Below, piece after piece: positions 15,134 through 15,949 of a stretch of DNA of 15,949 nt. Origin of the DNA: RGIG5327 sp045612485 (GTDB taxonomy: Bacteria; Verrucomicrobiota; Lentisphaeria; Victivallales; UBA1829); contig JAZKZE010000056.1 of assembly GCA_045612485.1 (NCBI GenBank), positions 1 through 15,949 on the forward strand, in the 5' to 3' direction. How positions within the stretch are numbered: position 1 is the stretch's first letter; the number at the start of each line of letters is the position of its first letter. The notes under the pieces were generated by a model. That model worked only from the letters and a program-made list of their open reading frames with translations, did no database searches and had not been told where the DNA came from. The translations under genes and the position numbers were made by a program.

Positions 15134-15161
15134 TTGAAAAATATACAATATAGTGTACATT
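15134..15161 (+). promoter_or_regulatory. Possible promoter of the second repeat-protein gene
   Basis: TTGAAA (15134-15139), 16-bp spacer, TACATT (15156-15161), about 55 bases before the ATG. A competing reading is TTGTAC with TATAGT at 15 bp. The rest of the 174-bp gap after prmC is AT-rich and holds no gene and no clear terminator. Confidence 0.4.
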
Positions 15162-15215
15162 ACTTGGTTGTATGTTTTGTTTGTTGTTTTTTCGAATAGT
15201 ATAGGAGAGGTGGAA

Positions 15216-15949
15216 ATGTCGTTTAAGGTTTTTGACGGGCAAATGTTTTATTCGGGTACTCCCGAATTGGGAAGTGTACAGGAGGTCTATAGTTCTGTTG
15301 ATCTTCGAGCTGTCGTTCAGGTTTCCAGTGGCGGAACGTCCTCCGGCGGGATTGTGGTTGATTCCGGAAAGAATGTATATGTTTCCAATGGGGAAGTTAT
15401 TACTTCTGCAACCATCAATCATGGCGGTAATGTGATTCTTTCTTCCGGTGGGGCGGCAAATATTACCACCATCAATTCTGCCGGTGGGTTGCATGTTTAC
15501 AGTGGAGCGACCGCAAGCAACACCACAGTAAAACAAAGCGGTTATTTTGGTGTGGGGCTTGGTGCAACGACCTATAATACCACAATTGATTATGCAGGAG
15601 AATTGACCGTTTGGGGTGGTGGTAAGGTTTACAATAATACCATCAATCAGTATGGGGCGATCATCCTTTCCTCCGGTGCTGTGGCAGATTCTTCTGTTAT
15701 CAATTCTCAGGGCGGGCTGCATGTTTACAGCGGTGCTGTTGCAAGTAATACCACCGTCAAACAGAAAGGTATTTTCGGCGTAGGTCTTGGAGCCACAACC
15801 TATAATACCACAATTGACTATGCCGGAGAACTGAAAGTCTGGGGTGGTGGTAAGGTCTATAATAACACCATTAATGAATATGGTGCAATCATTCTTTTGA
15901 GTGGCGCAATGGCTGATACTACAACCATCAACTCTCAGGGCGGTCTGCA
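15216..15949 (+). CDS. AIDA-like repeat surface protein, N-terminal part (3' end outside window)
   Basis: Open from ATG 15216 to the window end (244 codons). AGGAGAGG (15203-15210) stands just upstream, so the start is well supported. The N-terminus (MSFKVFDGQMFYSGTPELG) is polar, without basic n-region or hydrophobic core, so no Sec signal peptide is seen. Residues about 35-85 hold degenerate Gly-rich strands (VSSGG, GGNVILSSGGAA); from base 15471 the 76-residue unit begins and repeats at 15699 and 15927. Motifs GGLHVYSGA, NTTVKQ, GELTVWGGGKVYNNTIN and YGAIIL match the gene at 1-966 almost strand for strand. Predicted beta-helical, adhesin-like; cellular location and export route are unknown. 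The same family flanks the whole core region on both sides in the same orientation. Confidence 0.8.
   Translation, partial: MSFKVFDGQMFYSGTPELGSVQEVYSSVDLRAVVQVSSGGTSSGGIVVDSGKNVYVSNGEVITSATINHGGNVILSSGGAANITTINSAGGLHVYSGATASNTTVKQSGYFGVGLGATTYNTTIDYAGELTVWGGGKVYNNTINQYGAIILSSGAVADSSVINSQGGLHVYSGAVASNTTVKQKGIFGVGLGATTYNTTIDYAGELKVWGGGKVYNNTINEYGAIILLSGAMADTTTINSQGGL
15471..15949 (+). repeat. Tandem 228-bp coding repeats (two full units and start of a third)
   Basis: Units start at 15471, 15699 and 15927, each with ATCAA(C/T)TCT, exactly 228 bp apart. The protein repeat is the same as at 1-560, but many silent positions differ between the two genes. Confidence 0.9.

Noticed and set aside
1..15949. 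CRISPR arrays, tRNA or rRNA genes, insertion sequences
   Set aside because: No short spaced repeats, cloverleaf-like segments, transposase frames or terminal inverted repeats were recognised; the only tandem repeats are coding 228-bp units.

Overview
The window fits a bacterium of the PVC superphylum, most probably a Lentisphaerota/Victivallales-type gut or host-associated organism. That is inference from the combination of AIDA-like repeat proteins without a translocator, a pair of secretin-like proteins, a TRL-type lipoprotein, moderate GC and strong Shine-Dalgarno sites; no rRNA or single-copy tree was available. No tRNA, rRNA, CRISPR array, insertion sequence or phage gene was seen.

Layout. 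(1) 1-966, plus strand: 3' part of a gene for an AIDA-like repeat protein, ending at a terminator (991-1031) shared with the convergent gene. (2) 1035-4464, minus strand: two paralogous secretin-like genes in tandem, transcribed from a promoter near 4579-4607. (3) 4758-10476, minus strand: ftsK, then a RodZ-like HTH membrane protein, then an O-antigen ligase/polymerase-like membrane protein with a TPR-like tail, an envelope and division cluster. (4) 10627-13534, minus strand: argH, a membrane-anchored protein of unknown function overlapping it by one base, and a Sir2-family deacylase, probably one operon. (5) 13786-15041, plus strand: a small TRL-like lipoprotein, an intercistronic terminator-like hairpin, and prmC. 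(6) 15216 to the window end, plus strand: 5' part of a second AIDA-like repeat protein with the same 76-residue (228 bp) repeat as the first.

How it fits together. The central genes are mostly chromosomal housekeeping: chromosome segregation (FtsK), cell shape (RodZ-like), surface polysaccharide, arginine synthesis and release-factor methylation. They are flanked by two members of a repetitive surface-protein family. The visible ends of these proteins show neither a Sec signal peptide (second protein) nor an autotransporter beta-barrel (first protein), so their export route is open. The tandem secretins beside one of them are a candidate, unproven, route. Several promoters in the window share an extended -10 of the form TGC-TATNNT, at 16-17 bp from a TTG-type -35 where one is visible, which suggests a common housekeeping promoter architecture.
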